Source of the DNA: Chersky-299 sp963749535
GTDB lineage: Bacteria > Actinomycetota > Thermoleophilia > RBG-16-64-13
NCBI GenBank assembly: GCA_963749535.1
Contig: CAVVNF010000039.1
Span: 1 to 33,842 of the forward strand
Reading direction: 5' to 3'
Length of the DNA stretch: 33,842 nt
Shown in pieces: positions 16,232 through 24,494 of this stretch (within the stretch, counting starts at the first letter, position 1; the number at the start of each line of letters is the position of its first letter). The position numbers and the translations under genes were made by a program. Under the pieces are notes generated by a model. It did no database searches. It was not told the origin of the DNA and saw only the letters and a program-made list of their open reading frames with translations.

Positions 16232-17499
16232 ATGGTGATTGGCGCCTCTGTGACCATGGTTATGTCCAACCGTGACAAGGCGGCGAGACGTGGGCACCTA
16301 TGGCGCCCCGCGCTAAGCTTCTGGCCGCGTCCGGCTTTCCGCTGACTTCACCAACTCATTCCAGAGTGTCACGTCCGCCGAGCCTCTTGCATGGAGTAGG
16401 GCATTGTTTGCGCTGGGGCTCCGATTCTCCATTTCCGGCCAGGGAGATATAAGGGGCTTCTTCTCCCGCCATTCGCGCAAGAGGGTCTGGACATCCTCCT
16501 GGGTGGCAGATGGAGCGATCGGGCCGGTCGGATGCTGACTCTGCCCGCGCGCGGATCTGGCTCTGCGAACGACGAGAAGGACTGCGCCCAGAGCCACGAG
16601 GACGACACAGATGCCGGTGATCACATACGGATTGCGAAGAATCCGTTCTACTGCGTGGAGGCTCCCAAGCGCGCCCGCTCCGCTTGCCAGACCAGAGTCG
16701 TTTGAGGTGTTGGCATTGGCAGGGGTGGCCCCGAGCGTTGTCGGCGGACTCAGAGTGCTGGCGGTGTTCGCTGGCTGGGTCAGTAGCAGTAGGTTGTGCA
16801 GCACCTGGGCACATTCCCCCCGGGAGGCGCTCTGGAAGAAGTCGAAGCTCGGCCCCATCCCTTGCAGACCATCCAGCAGACCGGCGTAGGCTGCCTTTCT
16901 TGCCCAGCCGTAGTGCTCAGCTGAGAAGTTGCCAAACGGCGGGCTATAGGAGGCGGGCGGATCGGGAAGAATGGCGGCCCGAGCCACGAAAGTGATGAGT
17001 TGGGCCCGTGACAGATCGTCGAAGGGCGCGAACGTGGTGGGGGTCTTCGCATCGGTGAGGCCCTTCTCGTAGCAGACCGCCACATACTTGTCCGGATAGA
17101 AGGGGTCGGCTGGATCGAGGTTGCGGGGAACGTCGGTGAAAGGATCGGCGTCTGTGGCCGAGACGGGAAGACCCAGGGTCTTCACGATCATCTTGGCGAA
17201 CTGCTCGCGCTCGACGGGTGCATCAGGCCGAAACGTGCCATCGGGATAGCCGCTGATTAATCCGCGTGACGCCAAGTCGGAGATTGCTGTCACATAGGGG
17301 TGGCTGGCGCCGACGTCGCCGAAGCTGAGAGCGTAAGCGGCGGTAGCCAGGACGAAAAGGAGGCCGGCGACGAGTATCGCTATGAGGCCCAATCTGAGGG
17401 CAGCGAACCGCCCGAAACTTGGCCGAGCTACGCACGAGTGTCTGTTCGCACGCCCGTTCAACTTCTTCCGCCTTCCCTGCCGACTGGTGCTCTGGTGAC
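16232..17499. repeat. Long direct repeat, copy B (SLH gene unit)
   Basis: This is the partner of 5760-7028, in the same orientation and about 10.5 kb away. It differs by scattered substitutions, most in the linker and transmembrane part of the gene, and one small indel in the 3' flank. Homology stops at CTCTGGTGAC, upstream of the gene start. Confidence 0.85.
16313..17461 (-). CDS. Three-SLH-domain membrane protein, copy B
   Basis: This paralogue of 5842-6990 has the same 382-residue layout: signal segment ending AAYA, three SLH domains, Thr/Asn linker, one transmembrane helix and an EDVQTLLREW tail. SLH domains differ from copy A by only a few residues (for example ISGYPDG for INGFPDG, AAILPDPP for AANLPDPP). 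The linker and membrane helix differ more (GAGALGSLHAVERIL against GTARRGSLHGVERIF), so the copies are not a simple assembly duplication. TTG 17461 is chosen as start, since homology to copy A continues only a few codons beyond it and AGGCGGAAGAAG precedes it; the open frame extends to 17584. Expected to bind the wall polymer while anchored in the membrane. Confidence 0.8.
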   Translation of the reverse strand: MNGRANRHSCVARPSFGRFAALRLGLIAILVAGLLFVLATAAYALSFGDVGASHPYVTAISDLASRGLISGYPDGTFRPDAPVEREQFAKMIVKTLGLPVSATDADPFTDVPRNLDPADPFYPDKYVAVCYEKGLTDAKTPTTFAPFDDLSRAQLITFVARAAILPDPPASYSPPFGNFSAEHYGWARKAAYAGLLDGLQGMGPSFDFFQSASRGECAQVLHNLLLLTQPANTASTLSPPTTLGATPANANTSNDSGLASGAGALGSLHAVERILRNPYVITGICVVLVALGAVLLVVRRARSARGQSQHPTGPIAPSATQEDVQTLLREWREKKPLISPWPEMENRSPSANNALLHARGSADVTLWNELVKSAESRTRPEA

Positions 17500-17804
17500 G
17501 ATTGTTCACCGCACAATCGCTGGAAAAGAAGGAACCGGACGAGTGACGAGACACTGTGGTCATGCGGCAGCAAGCCACGCACACCGGCGTGTCCCCTGGT
17601 GCAAGTTAGGGCCGGGGGGCTCTGGATCGGCTTTGCGTCTCGTTCTCCACATGATGCGATTGTACGAGGCGAATGCTCTGTTGCCTATACCGCCGCTTCA
17701 GGCGAACGATTCGCGTCTTTGGAGGCGGGCTTGGCGACACAAGTTGGTCTCAGTGATGCCCATCACTCCGGCCCCAGCTTCGAAGCGCGCAGTGTTGGCC
17801 CCCG
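17462..17804. other. About 340 bp between SLH copy B and the MFS gene
   Basis: Both flanking genes are on the minus strand, so this holds the MFS 3' end and the SLH copy B promoter. Small open frames on the plus strand here have no recognisable features. No convincing promoter or terminator was found. The sequence is unrelated to that upstream of SLH copy A, so the two copies probably have different promoters. Confidence 0.45.
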
Positions 17805-19394
17805 TCATTCCAACGACACGCTCTCCGGCACGAACGTGAACCAGGCCACGATCCCCGAAGCGAGGATCACTCCAGCAGCAACGAAAAGGGAGATGGTGAG
17901 CCCGCTGTGCAGGGCCTCATAGGCCGCTTGAATGACCTTAGCCACAACCGGTCCATACTGTTTCTCCGCTTGGCTGATGGCGCCCTGCCCTCCGCCGGAG
18001 ACCTGCCCGGTTACCACCGCGGTAAGGACGACACTTCGAAACTGGGGCGGAACGCCCAGTTCGATCAGACGCTGGGTGAGGAAAGAGATCAGACGCCCGT
18101 TAAAGAGCGAGCCAAGGGCGGCTACCCCCACGACGGTCCCTACCTCCCGACTGGTCGTGGTGGCAGAGGCCGCCATGCCCGAATGTCTGGCCGGCACCAC
18201 CGAGAGCGCCACCGACGTAATGGGCACGACAGCGATGCCGAAGCCCAGCCCGGCCAGGGCCAAAGAAAGGACGAGGGGCACGAAGCTGGTACCACGCATG
18301 AGGACAACGTCGGTAAGTAGTACTCCCGCGCCCGCTGCCAAACAGCCGACAGCGACCGGCAGCCGCGGCCCGGAGTGAGCCACCCAGCGCCCAGCGAAGG
18401 TGGAGGCGACGATCATGGCGACTGCCATGGGCACGAACAAGGTGGCGGTGCGATAGGCGGTGTAGCCGATGACCACCTGCAGGTAGAGGGCGGTGAGGAA
18501 GAAGATAGAGAACACCCCGAAGTAGGTGGCGAAGGCGACAGTTAAGGACCCGGAGAAGGAGGGCTTGCGCAGGTAGCCCAGGTCCAGCATGGGTGCTCGG
18601 CTTCGTCGCTCGGCCAGGACGAAAAGGGCTCCGGCCACGATGCCGGTCGCAAACAGAGCAATTACGCGGCCGGAGAAATATCCGGAGTTCTCCCCGGTGA
18701 TGATGCCAAAAACGATGAGGGCCAACGCCGCCGGACCAAGCAGGAACCCAGCGAAATCAAAACGGGCGCTCTCCGGGTCTGAGCTCTCCGGCACCCACAG
18801 AAGAGCGAAGGTGAAAGCGACGACTCCGGCAGCCAGGTTGAACCAGAAGATGGCCCGCCAGCCACCCGCACCGACCAGAATGCCCCCGATGACCGGGCCC
18901 ATGGCGAGAGCCAGGCCGGCGACGGCCGCCCAGACCCCGAGGGCTCGCGCGCGCGCCCGGCGCTCGGGGTAGACCTGACGCAGGATAGAAAGAGTACCGG
19001 GCTCGCAGGCCGCCGCGCCCACTCCCATGATGGCCCGAGCCGCTATCAGGGACCCGATATTAGGGGCGAGGGCTCCAAACACCGATCCAGCGATAAACAC
19101 AACTACGCCACCCAACATCACTCGTTTGCGTCCCAGCCGGTCTCCCAAGGTGCCGAAGGCCAGCATGAGACTGGCAAAGACCAGCGCGTAGCCGTTGACC
19201 ACCCACTGGAGCGAGGAGACGGCGACGTGTAGCGTGAGCTGCATGTCCTGCAGGGTGACGCTCATGATGGTCGTGTCGAGGAAGGTCAAAAAGAGGAGGC
19301 CGGTGAGCGTAGCCAGGACCCGGCCGGAACCTTCGCCCGACCCGATCGCCCCCGGGAGTGAGATGGCGGTCTCTTGACCATGATGGGCTGCCAT
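17805..19394 (-). CDS. MFS drug exporter, DHA2 (EmrB/QacA) family
   Basis: This 529-residue, 14-helix proton-coupled exporter is typical of the DHA2 family. Helix 1 carries FLDTTIMSVTL (38-48, motif D1 with Asp40), followed by SLQWVVNGYALVFASLML (61-78), motif A GTLGDRLGRKR (81-91) and, in helix 5, the antiporter-type motif GLALAMGPVIGGIL (about 165-178). A second regulatory half follows from about 260. Substrates are likely hydrophobic cations or antibiotics, but are not predictable. The gene lies upstream of no regulator; the nearest is the TetR 2.7 kb away, separated by the MTB12-like lipoprotein and the Drr-type transporter on the same strand. ATG 19394 is used. Confidence 0.92.
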   Translation of the reverse strand: MAAHHGQETAISLPGAIGSGEGSGRVLATLTGLLFLTFLDTTIMSVTLQDMQLTLHVAVSSLQWVVNGYALVFASLMLAFGTLGDRLGRKRVMLGGVVVFIAGSVFGALAPNIGSLIAARAIMGVGAAACEPGTLSILRQVYPERRARARALGVWAAVAGLALAMGPVIGGILVGAGGWRAIFWFNLAAGVVAFTFALLWVPESSDPESARFDFAGFLLGPAALALIVFGIITGENSGYFSGRVIALFATGIVAGALFVLAERRSRAPMLDLGYLRKPSFSGSLTVAFATYFGVFSIFFLTALYLQVVIGYTAYRTATLFVPMAVAMIVASTFAGRWVAHSGPRLPVAVGCLAAGAGVLLTDVVLMRGTSFVPLVLSLALAGLGFGIAVVPITSVALSVVPARHSGMAASATTTSREVGTVVGVAALGSLFNGRLISFLTQRLIELGVPPQFRSVVLTAVVTGQVSGGGQGAISQAEKQYGPVVAKVIQAAYEALHSGLTISLFVAAGVILASGIVAWFTFVPESVSLE

Positions 19395-19445
19395 CGCAGT
19401 GGTGACTCGACTATACCCTTGGCGCCGGAGAGAGCCGCGCTGCGG

Positions 19446-19991
19446 TTATGTCGAGGGAGTCGTGCCGCCCTGTTCCAAAGCCAGTAGCGCCAGGAAGCTC
19501 TGAGCGCTCACCTTCCACACGCCGTCCTGTAGCACGGCTTGCCCCGTCTGATTGGGGAGGGCCGGCTGGCCGCCCACCAGGATGGAGAAGACGACCGTGG
19601 CCGTGGTGGCCGAGGTGAGGGTGACGGAGGAGACACTGGCCGTGGCGCCCTTGGCGAGGGGCGAGGCGGCTTGGGCGTCTATCTGCGCCGTATATTGCTG
19701 GCCGTTTTCAAGGAGTCCGACCTTGTCTTGGGCTGGCTGCGTACCGTCAAAGAATTTCTCCCAATTGGCCTTGATGGTCGCTTCCGCCCCGGTGGCCGGA
19801 GCGCTGGAGCCGGTGGTGGAAGCGGCTGCGGACGTAGTGGGAACAGCGGTCGTACTGGGGCTTATTGTGGTAGGAGTAGCGGACGTACTGGTGGTGGAGG
19901 ATCCTCCGCAGGCCACAACGAGAATGGTGAGACCCAGGACGACTGCTCCGACCAACACACTGTTGGTCGGGATGTGTCTCATGATCCGCAT
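19446..19991 (-). CDS. Lipoprotein with MTB12-like domain
   Basis: This 181-residue predicted lipoprotein starts at ATG 19991, where GGAAGGGGA lies about seven bases upstream; a second ATG follows at 19982. The signal peptide ends in the lipobox VVAC (Cys28). A Ser/Thr/Pro-rich stalk (about 30-65) leads to a domain (about 67-178) resembling the mycobacterial low-molecular-weight antigen MTB12: NWEKFFDGTQPAQDKVGLL, YTAQIDAQAASPLAKGATA, VVFSILVGGQPALPNQTG and DGVWKVSAQSFLALLAL. MTB12-like proteins are secreted or surface antigens of unknown function. The next gene on this strand is the MFS exporter, 51 bp downstream. Confidence 0.8.
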   Translation of the reverse strand: MRIMRHIPTNSVLVGAVVLGLTILVVACGGSSTTSTSATPTTISPSTTAVPTTSAAASTTGSSAPATGAEATIKANWEKFFDGTQPAQDKVGLLENGQQYTAQIDAQAASPLAKGATASVSSVTLTSATTATVVFSILVGGQPALPNQTGQAVLQDGVWKVSAQSFLALLALEQGGTTPST

Positions 19992-20209
19992 CGTGCTTCC
20001 CCTTCCGTCTCTGAGGTGTGGGGCGAGTGAACACCGGCGGCGCACTCGTCTTATGAGAGTCAAATGCCGAACAGCCACTGTTCGGATTCTAGCAGGTGCG
20101 AGGTTCGAAAAGATACGGGTGCTAAGGAAGGGTCTAGCCGATCGGCCGGGGCTTGTCTTACCTTCAGGTATTCCGGTACTGGTGGAGCCAACCACGCATC
20201 TATTGACTG

Positions 20210-21025
20210 CTATGCCTTGCGCATGTAGGCGCGCACCGTAAGTGGAGCAAACACAGCTACGATTACGGCTGCGCCGAGGATAGAGAGCCAAAAGTCCCGG
20301 CCGATAGAACCTTGATTCGCAAGCTGCCGAATGGCAGTAACGACATGAGACACCGGGTTCAGGTTAACAAATGTTCTCAACCAACCGGGCAATGTATTGA
20401 CGGGCACGAAGGCATTGGACAGGAACGTTAGGGGAAACAATATGATTAAGGAGATGCCCTGCACGCTTGATGCGCTACGAGCAATAACGCCAAAGTAGGC
20501 GAAGATCCAGCTAATACACCAGGCAAACAGAATCACAAGAAGGCCACCCGCCATAACCCCACCTATTCCTGCCCCCGGGCGATAGCCAAGGATATAACCC
20601 ATCAAAAAGGTAAGAGTCGTGGCAATGCCGTAGCGAATGGTATCGGCTAGCAGCGCTCCAGCCAGTGGGGCAATGCGAGCAATAGGCAGGGATTTGAAGC
20701 GATCGAATACTCCCTTGTCCATGTCTTCGCGAAGTTGGACCCCGGTGACAAGAGACGCTGTGATCACCGTCTGAACCAAAATGCCGGGAATGATGAGCGG
20801 CAGATAATTGTGGACGTTACCGGCGATCGCCCCACCGAAGAGGTAGGTGAACATGAGCGTAAACAGAATAGGCTGCACCGTAGCATCAAATAGCTGCTCT
20901 GGTGTTCGACGGACTTTGAGGAGGCCACGATAGGCCATCGTGAGTGAATTACGAATGGTTTGGCGAAGGCTTGTATGATTCTTGAGTTCGCGCTCGGCGC
21001 CAGGAGTGATGCGCGCAGTGTTCAC
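20210..21025 (-). CDS. ABC-2 type exporter permease (DrrB-like)
   Basis: This 271-residue permease of the ABC-2/DrrB family has about six membrane helices. The cytoplasmic N-terminus ends in TPEQLFDATVQPILFTLMFTYLFGGAI (about 41-67), typical of DrrB. The coupling-helix region reads REDMDKGVFDRFKSLPIAR (99-117). The conserved C-terminal loop is FPLTFLSNAFVPVNTLPGWL (about 196-215), with NLNPVSHVVTAIR. The start is GTG 21025, overlapping the stop of the ATPase gene by four bases (GTGA), so the two are translationally coupled. Together they form a likely drug or lipid exporter controlled by the divergent TetR. Confidence 0.92.
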   Translation of the reverse strand: MNTARITPGAERELKNHTSLRQTIRNSLTMAYRGLLKVRRTPEQLFDATVQPILFTLMFTYLFGGAIAGNVHNYLPLIIPGILVQTVITASLVTGVQLREDMDKGVFDRFKSLPIARIAPLAGALLADTIRYGIATTLTFLMGYILGYRPGAGIGGVMAGGLLVILFAWCISWIFAYFGVIARSASSVQGISLIILFPLTFLSNAFVPVNTLPGWLRTFVNLNPVSHVVTAIRQLANQGSIGRDFWLSILGAAVIVAVFAPLTVRAYMRKA

Positions 21026-21993
21026 TCGGTGGCTCCTTCCTCCGTTTGCGGAGGGTTCCCCGTAAGGGTCAAGAAGACTTCATCAAGCGTTGGTTCTTGC
21101 ACGCTCACCGCAGCTAGGTGGATGCCTCCTTCTCGCAAGGCGAGGAGTAGGTCGGTTACTCGCTCGGGATCTGCCATGGGGGCGGTGACGAGCGTGGGCT
21201 CGGATGTGAGCCCCTTCACCTTGAGCACCGCCTCAACGATGCCCTTCGCCTCAGCGACGTCTTCCTCGGCGGCAAGCCGTAGACGCAGAGTCGCAACACC
21301 GACGGTCGCCTTGAGCTCATCAGGCGTACCCTCGGCTACCACTCGTCCATGATCAATAACGGCAATTCGGTCGGCAAGCTGGTCGGCCTCATCCAGGTAT
21401 TGCGTGGTCAGGAGAATCGTAGATCCAGATGAAACAAGCCGGCGAATGGTGGTCCACATCTGAATCCTCGTGCGCGGATCAAGGCCGGTGGTGGGTTCAT
21501 CTAGGAAGATGAGCGGTGGTTGCGCAATAAGGCTGGCCGCCAGGTCGAGTCGGCGTCGCATGCCACCGGAGAACTTCTCGAGTGTTCGTTTGGCGGCGTC
21601 GGCCAACCCAAATTCGTCTAGTAGCTCGGCGGCCTTCTTGCGCGCTTCAGCCCTGCCAAGGCCAAGCAAACGTGCAAAGATGACCAGATTCTCTCTCGCG
21701 GACAGTTTCTCATCGAGAGTGGCAGATTGTCCGGTCACGCCAATAAGCTGACGGACGATCTGTGCTTCATGCCGTACGTCATGACCAAATACCTTAGCCG
21801 TCCCGCCGTCCGGCCTCAGAAGCGTCGCAAGCATATTGATGACCGTTGACTTGCCGGCACCATTCGGCCCAAGTACGCCGTATATGCTGCCCGTTGGTAC
21901 CGCTAGATCGACGCCATCTACCGCGCGGTTATCTCCAAAGATCTTCACCAGCCCATGCGTTTCGACAGCCAGGGCCGTTTCGTTGTGCCGCAT
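21022..21993 (-). CDS. ABC exporter ATPase (DrrA-like)
   Basis: This 323-residue ATPase powers the ABC-2 permease encoded after it. Motifs are complete: Walker A GPNGAGKST (42-50), Q-loop Gln89, signature FSGGM (141-145), Walker B LIFLDEP (161-167), D-loop GLD, and the switch segment LTTQYLDEADQLADR near 197-211, where the usual H-loop His is Gln (TTQYL), as in DrrA proteins. The C-terminal 85 residues form the DrrA-type extension ending in LAAVSVQEPTLDEVFLTLTG. ATG 21993 has AAGGA about nine bases upstream, at the inner edge of the operator repeat, so TetR binding would block transcription or initiation. Closest relatives by motif are daunorubicin-resistance-type exporters; the substrate is unknown. 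Confidence 0.94.
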   Translation of the reverse strand: MRHNETALAVETHGLVKIFGDNRAVDGVDLAVPTGSIYGVLGPNGAGKSTVINMLATLLRPDGGTAKVFGHDVRHEAQIVRQLIGVTGQSATLDEKLSARENLVIFARLLGLGRAEARKKAAELLDEFGLADAAKRTLEKFSGGMRRRLDLAASLIAQPPLIFLDEPTTGLDPRTRIQMWTTIRRLVSSGSTILLTTQYLDEADQLADRIAVIDHGRVVAEGTPDELKATVGVATLRLRLAAEEDVAEAKGIVEAVLKVKGLTSEPTLVTAPMADPERVTDLLLALREGGIHLAAVSVQEPTLDEVFLTLTGNPPQTEEGATE

Positions 21994-22002
21994 CAGTTTC
22001 AG

Positions 22003-22051
22003 TCCTTATCGATGTTAATGCCAAGTGAGTGGACATTAACATTGATAAGGA
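22003..22051. promoter_or_regulatory. TetR-type double operator between drrA-like and tetR genes
   Basis: TCCTTATCGATGTTAATG (22003-22020) and CATTAACATTGATAAGGA (22034-22051) are inverted copies with one mismatch, separated by 13 bases. Each arm is itself a near-palindrome of the form TTA-n-C-nnn-G-n-TAA, a typical size for one TetR dimer. Two dimers could therefore bind the 85-bp divergent region, covering the tetR -35 box and the leader of the ABC operon. Binding itself is inferred. Confidence 0.8.
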
Positions 22052-22071
22052 CGCACGTCAAGTGCTATACT
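22042..22071 (+). promoter_or_regulatory. Predicted sigma-70-type promoter of tetR
   Basis: TTGATA (22042-22047) and TATACT (22066-22071) are separated by 18 bases, close to consensus. The -35 box lies inside the right operator arm. Only seven bases separate the -10 box from the tetR ATG at 22079, with no ribosome-binding site, so the transcript would start at or next to the start codon (leaderless). Confidence 0.65.
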
Positions 22072-22078
22072 CCCGTTC

Positions 22079-22837
22079 ATGGACGAACAGCCCAAAGAAC
22101 CTCTTACGGTGAAGCAGCTCGAACATCAACGGGAGCTGTTCAACCAGCGCTTGGACGATCATCGGGCACGGATCAACGCCCGTTTTGACCAAAAGAAAGC
22201 GAAGTTGAGCGGCAAATTGAATCCCAAACAAGAGGAGATTGTTGCTACTGCTCTTGAGCTCTTGGACGCGGCAGGGCTCAGCAATTTGTCGCTTCGAGCA
22301 ATAGCCAAACGGCTCGATATCCGGGCACCGGCGCTTTATTGGCATTTCCAGAACAAGGAAGCTTTGGTCGATTTCATGGCCGAGGCCATCCTGCAAGCGG
22401 AATTCAAGGACGCGCGGCCTCGGCAAGAAGGCCAAACGTGGCAAGACTGGCTGCTAGCTCACACATCGAGACTGCGAAAGGCTATGTTGGCCCATAGGGA
22501 TGGTGGCCGGGTGGTCGCTGGGGCCCACCTATATCCGGCGATGACACTCATCGGGTGGTTCGAAGACTCCTTCGTGGCTCTTACTAGCGCAGGGCTCGAC
22601 TTGCAGACAGCCCGGCACATAATTACGACGGCCTCTCACTATACGTTCGGTTACGTCATCGAAGAACAGGCCGCGCCAACGCGCGAGGAACAGGCCAATC
22701 CTGACTTCGAAGCGTTCGTTGCGCAGTATCCAAATGTTGCCGCGGCAATGCATGAAGCTGATGACATCGGTGCTACCGCGGATGGAGATTTCATCGTTGG
22801 TCTTGAGTACATCATAAATGGAGGTGCTAACGCATAG
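22079..22837 (+). CDS. TetR-family transcriptional repressor with N-terminal extension
   Basis: This 252-residue regulator is divergent from the Drr-like exporter and is probably its repressor. The TetR DNA-binding domain lies at about 50-97: EEIVATALELLDAAGLSNLS, then the recognition segment AIAKRLDIRAPALYWHFQNK (74-93), matching the APALYWHF form of TetR/TetR_C-type regulators. The ligand domain follows, with helices containing HIITTASHYTFGYVIEEQAA. The first 48 residues are unusual, a charged Gln/Arg/Lys helix (EHQRELFNQRLDDHRARINA) before the usual fold start. ATG 22079 has no ribosome-binding site and lies seven bases after a -10 box. The next in-frame methionine comes too late, inside the ligand domain, so the start is well constrained. 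Confidence 0.9.
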   Translation: MDEQPKEPLTVKQLEHQRELFNQRLDDHRARINARFDQKKAKLSGKLNPKQEEIVATALELLDAAGLSNLSLRAIAKRLDIRAPALYWHFQNKEALVDFMAEAILQAEFKDARPRQEGQTWQDWLLAHTSRLRKAMLAHRDGGRVVAGAHLYPAMTLIGWFEDSFVALTSAGLDLQTARHIITTASHYTFGYVIEEQAAPTREEQANPDFEAFVAQYPNVAAAMHEADDIGATADGDFIVGLEYIINGGANA

Positions 22838-22925
22838 TGCGGAAACATCCGTTGCCGCTGTGGTTTGGCTTCCCCCTGTCCGCTTCGTCCCCAACAGAGG
22901 CTGACGGTACAGGACCCGCCTTGAA

Positions 22926-22984
22926 GGTGGTCAACTTTTCTAATATCGAATGGCCCTCGGGTGGTCAACGTTTACGGTATCGAA
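22926..22984. repeat. Pair of 25-bp direct repeats resembling an IS21-type terminus
   Basis: Two copies of GGTGGTCAAC-N9-ATCGAA occur at 22926-22950 and 22960-22984, with a 34-base period. The following bases are CACA. Tandem GTGGTCAA...ATCG units ending in CA are characteristic of the multiple terminal transposase-binding repeats of IS21-family elements. No istA or istB gene is nearby, so this would be a solitary end left by deletion. The family assignment is from memory of such ends and not verified. Confidence 0.45.
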
Positions 22985-23149
22985 CACAGGCGCTGGTTAA
23001 CAGGAACCTTATGTAGACCAGCCTATACTCAAGCGCGAAGAGCTGATTGGGCGGGTAGGTGCCCAAGTGGGGAAATGAGGTCGCAGGTGCTTAACTCACC
23101 CCGGGGGACGGTTCCTCCTTCCAGTAGGCTGGTGCCCTTGGGGAACGGC

Positions 23150-23440
23150 GTGATTGCTGGGGGTGGCCATCCAGGGGCGCTCGGCATCCTGGGCATCGTC
23201 CTGCTTACCATACTCCTGGCCGCTGTGGTGGCAGCGCTTGCAGTCGTCATAATCGATCTCCTGCGTTTTTTCAGGCAGGCCCAGGATAAACAACGCCATG
23301 TTGCATCCCCGCCTGCGTCTGCCCTGACAGGTGTGCCCGTCGCAGAATCCCATGGCTTGAGGATTCTTAAAGAGCGCTATGCGCGGGGGGAAATCGGTCG
23401 GGATGAATATCTCGAGCGCACAAAGGACTTGACAAGCTAG
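23150..23440 (+). CDS. Small single-pass membrane protein with SHOCT motif
   Basis: This is a short protein of about 96 residues if GTG 23150 is the start (GGGGA six bases upstream); the open frame runs back to 22961 but those codons overlap the direct repeats and carry no features. A long hydrophobic helix (about 12-39, ending in DLLRFFRQ) is followed by a polar linker and a SHOCT motif (about 69-94: LRILKERYARGEIGRDEYLERTKDL). This helix-plus-SHOCT design is very common in bacteria and archaea; its function is unknown. No operon partner is obvious. Confidence 0.65.
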   Translation: MIAGGGHPGALGILGIVLLTILLAAVVAALAVVIIDLLRFFRQAQDKQRHVASPPASALTGVPVAESHGLRILKERYARGEIGRDEYLERTKDLTS

Positions 23441-23577
23441 CGAGAGGACCCTATTTACAACCCGTCTGGGCGATTGAGCCCAAGTGTGAATGTCCAAGTT
23501 CCATGCTGGGCCATGGTGCCATAGCCGCACACGAAGAGAGTAAGTGGCAAGGCCTGAGAGCGCTCGAAGGAGCCAAG

Positions 23578-24207
23578 ATGCAGCCTATGCCTCCCGAGGA
23601 TGAGCGGTCGGAGTTTCATGAGCGTCGGCGGCAGGTGAAGCTGCATCGGCGGCAGTTCGCGATAGGCTTCGGTTTGATTATTCTGCTCGTTGTGGTTATC
23701 GGTGTGGCTATTGCCGCTTCTCACCCGGGTACTTCGAGCACGACTTCATCTACAGCCACGACCCAGAGAGCGAATTCCACCACTACCAGCCCAACGAAGA
23801 TCGTAAGCCCGAGTGCCGTGGTCTACAGCGCTGCTCTTTCCGGCACAGCAGAGGTCCCAGCGGTCAAGTCTTCAGCGAGTGGGTCGTTGCGTCTCAGCAT
23901 CCAGGGGGACGCCGCCCGGTACACGCTTACGGTGACGAAGCTGAGCAACGCCGTTGTGGCTCGACTTCACGAGGGTAAGGTCGGGGCCCAGGGTTCTGTC
24001 ATCGCCACGTTGTTTGCCGGGCCGAGAAAGAAGGGAGTCTTTACTGGCGTGCTGGCTCAGGGCGCCCTGAAGGCAGCCGATCTTGGCGGTCCACTCAGAG
24101 GCCATAGCCTGGCGGAACTCACCGCTCTCATCAAAGCTGGGGATGTCTATCTCAACGTGGGCACTACAGCTCACCCTTCGGGAGAACTTAGGGGCCGGCT
24201 GAGATGA
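23578..24207 (+). CDS. Membrane-anchored CHRD-domain protein
   Basis: This 209-residue protein starts at ATG 23578 (GGAG five bases upstream). A charged cytoplasmic N-terminus (ERSEFHERRRQVKLHRR) is followed by a single helix (about 27-47), a Ser/Thr stalk (51-78) and a CHRD domain (about 81-207). Domain landmarks: YSAALSGTAEVPAVKSSASG (83-102), LTVTKLSNAVVARLHEGKVGAQG (117-139, with the conserved His-Glu-Gly) and the terminal signature DVYLNVGTTAHPSGELRGRL. CHRD domains are extracellular beta folds first seen in chordin; in bacteria their role is unknown. The orientation implied is type II, with the domain outside. Confidence 0.85.
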   Translation: MQPMPPEDERSEFHERRRQVKLHRRQFAIGFGLIILLVVVIGVAIAASHPGTSSTTSSTATTQRANSTTTSPTKIVSPSAVVYSAALSGTAEVPAVKSSASGSLRLSIQGDAARYTLTVTKLSNAVVARLHEGKVGAQGSVIATLFAGPRKKGVFTGVLAQGALKAADLGGPLRGHSLAELTALIKAGDVYLNVGTTAHPSGELRGRLR

Positions 24208-24494
24208 GACCAAGGCCTCCCGCTCGCGTGTCTTGAGCCGACCAGGCGGAGGTGCCATGACGCCCACTGTCAGGCGAACTGCTGGCTGTACGACGGACTG
24301 AAGGGCGCTTTCAAACGCAGTGAGCTGCCTTCCGACTAGCAATTTCTTTAGCAACTATCTCGGACAGCTGGTCCATGACTTCGCCCGGAGCCCAGATGAA
24401 AAGCAAGGGGACGCGTATTTCGCCTCGCTTAAGACAGAGCGATGGACAGCATTATCGTTCGCCTCTGTCCTCGGGTGCGATATGCTGGCATACT

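Noticed and set aside
16231..16258. CATGGT...ACCATG inverted repeat near SLH copy B
   Set aside because: Not preserved in copy A (CATGCT), short arms and long loop; probably chance.
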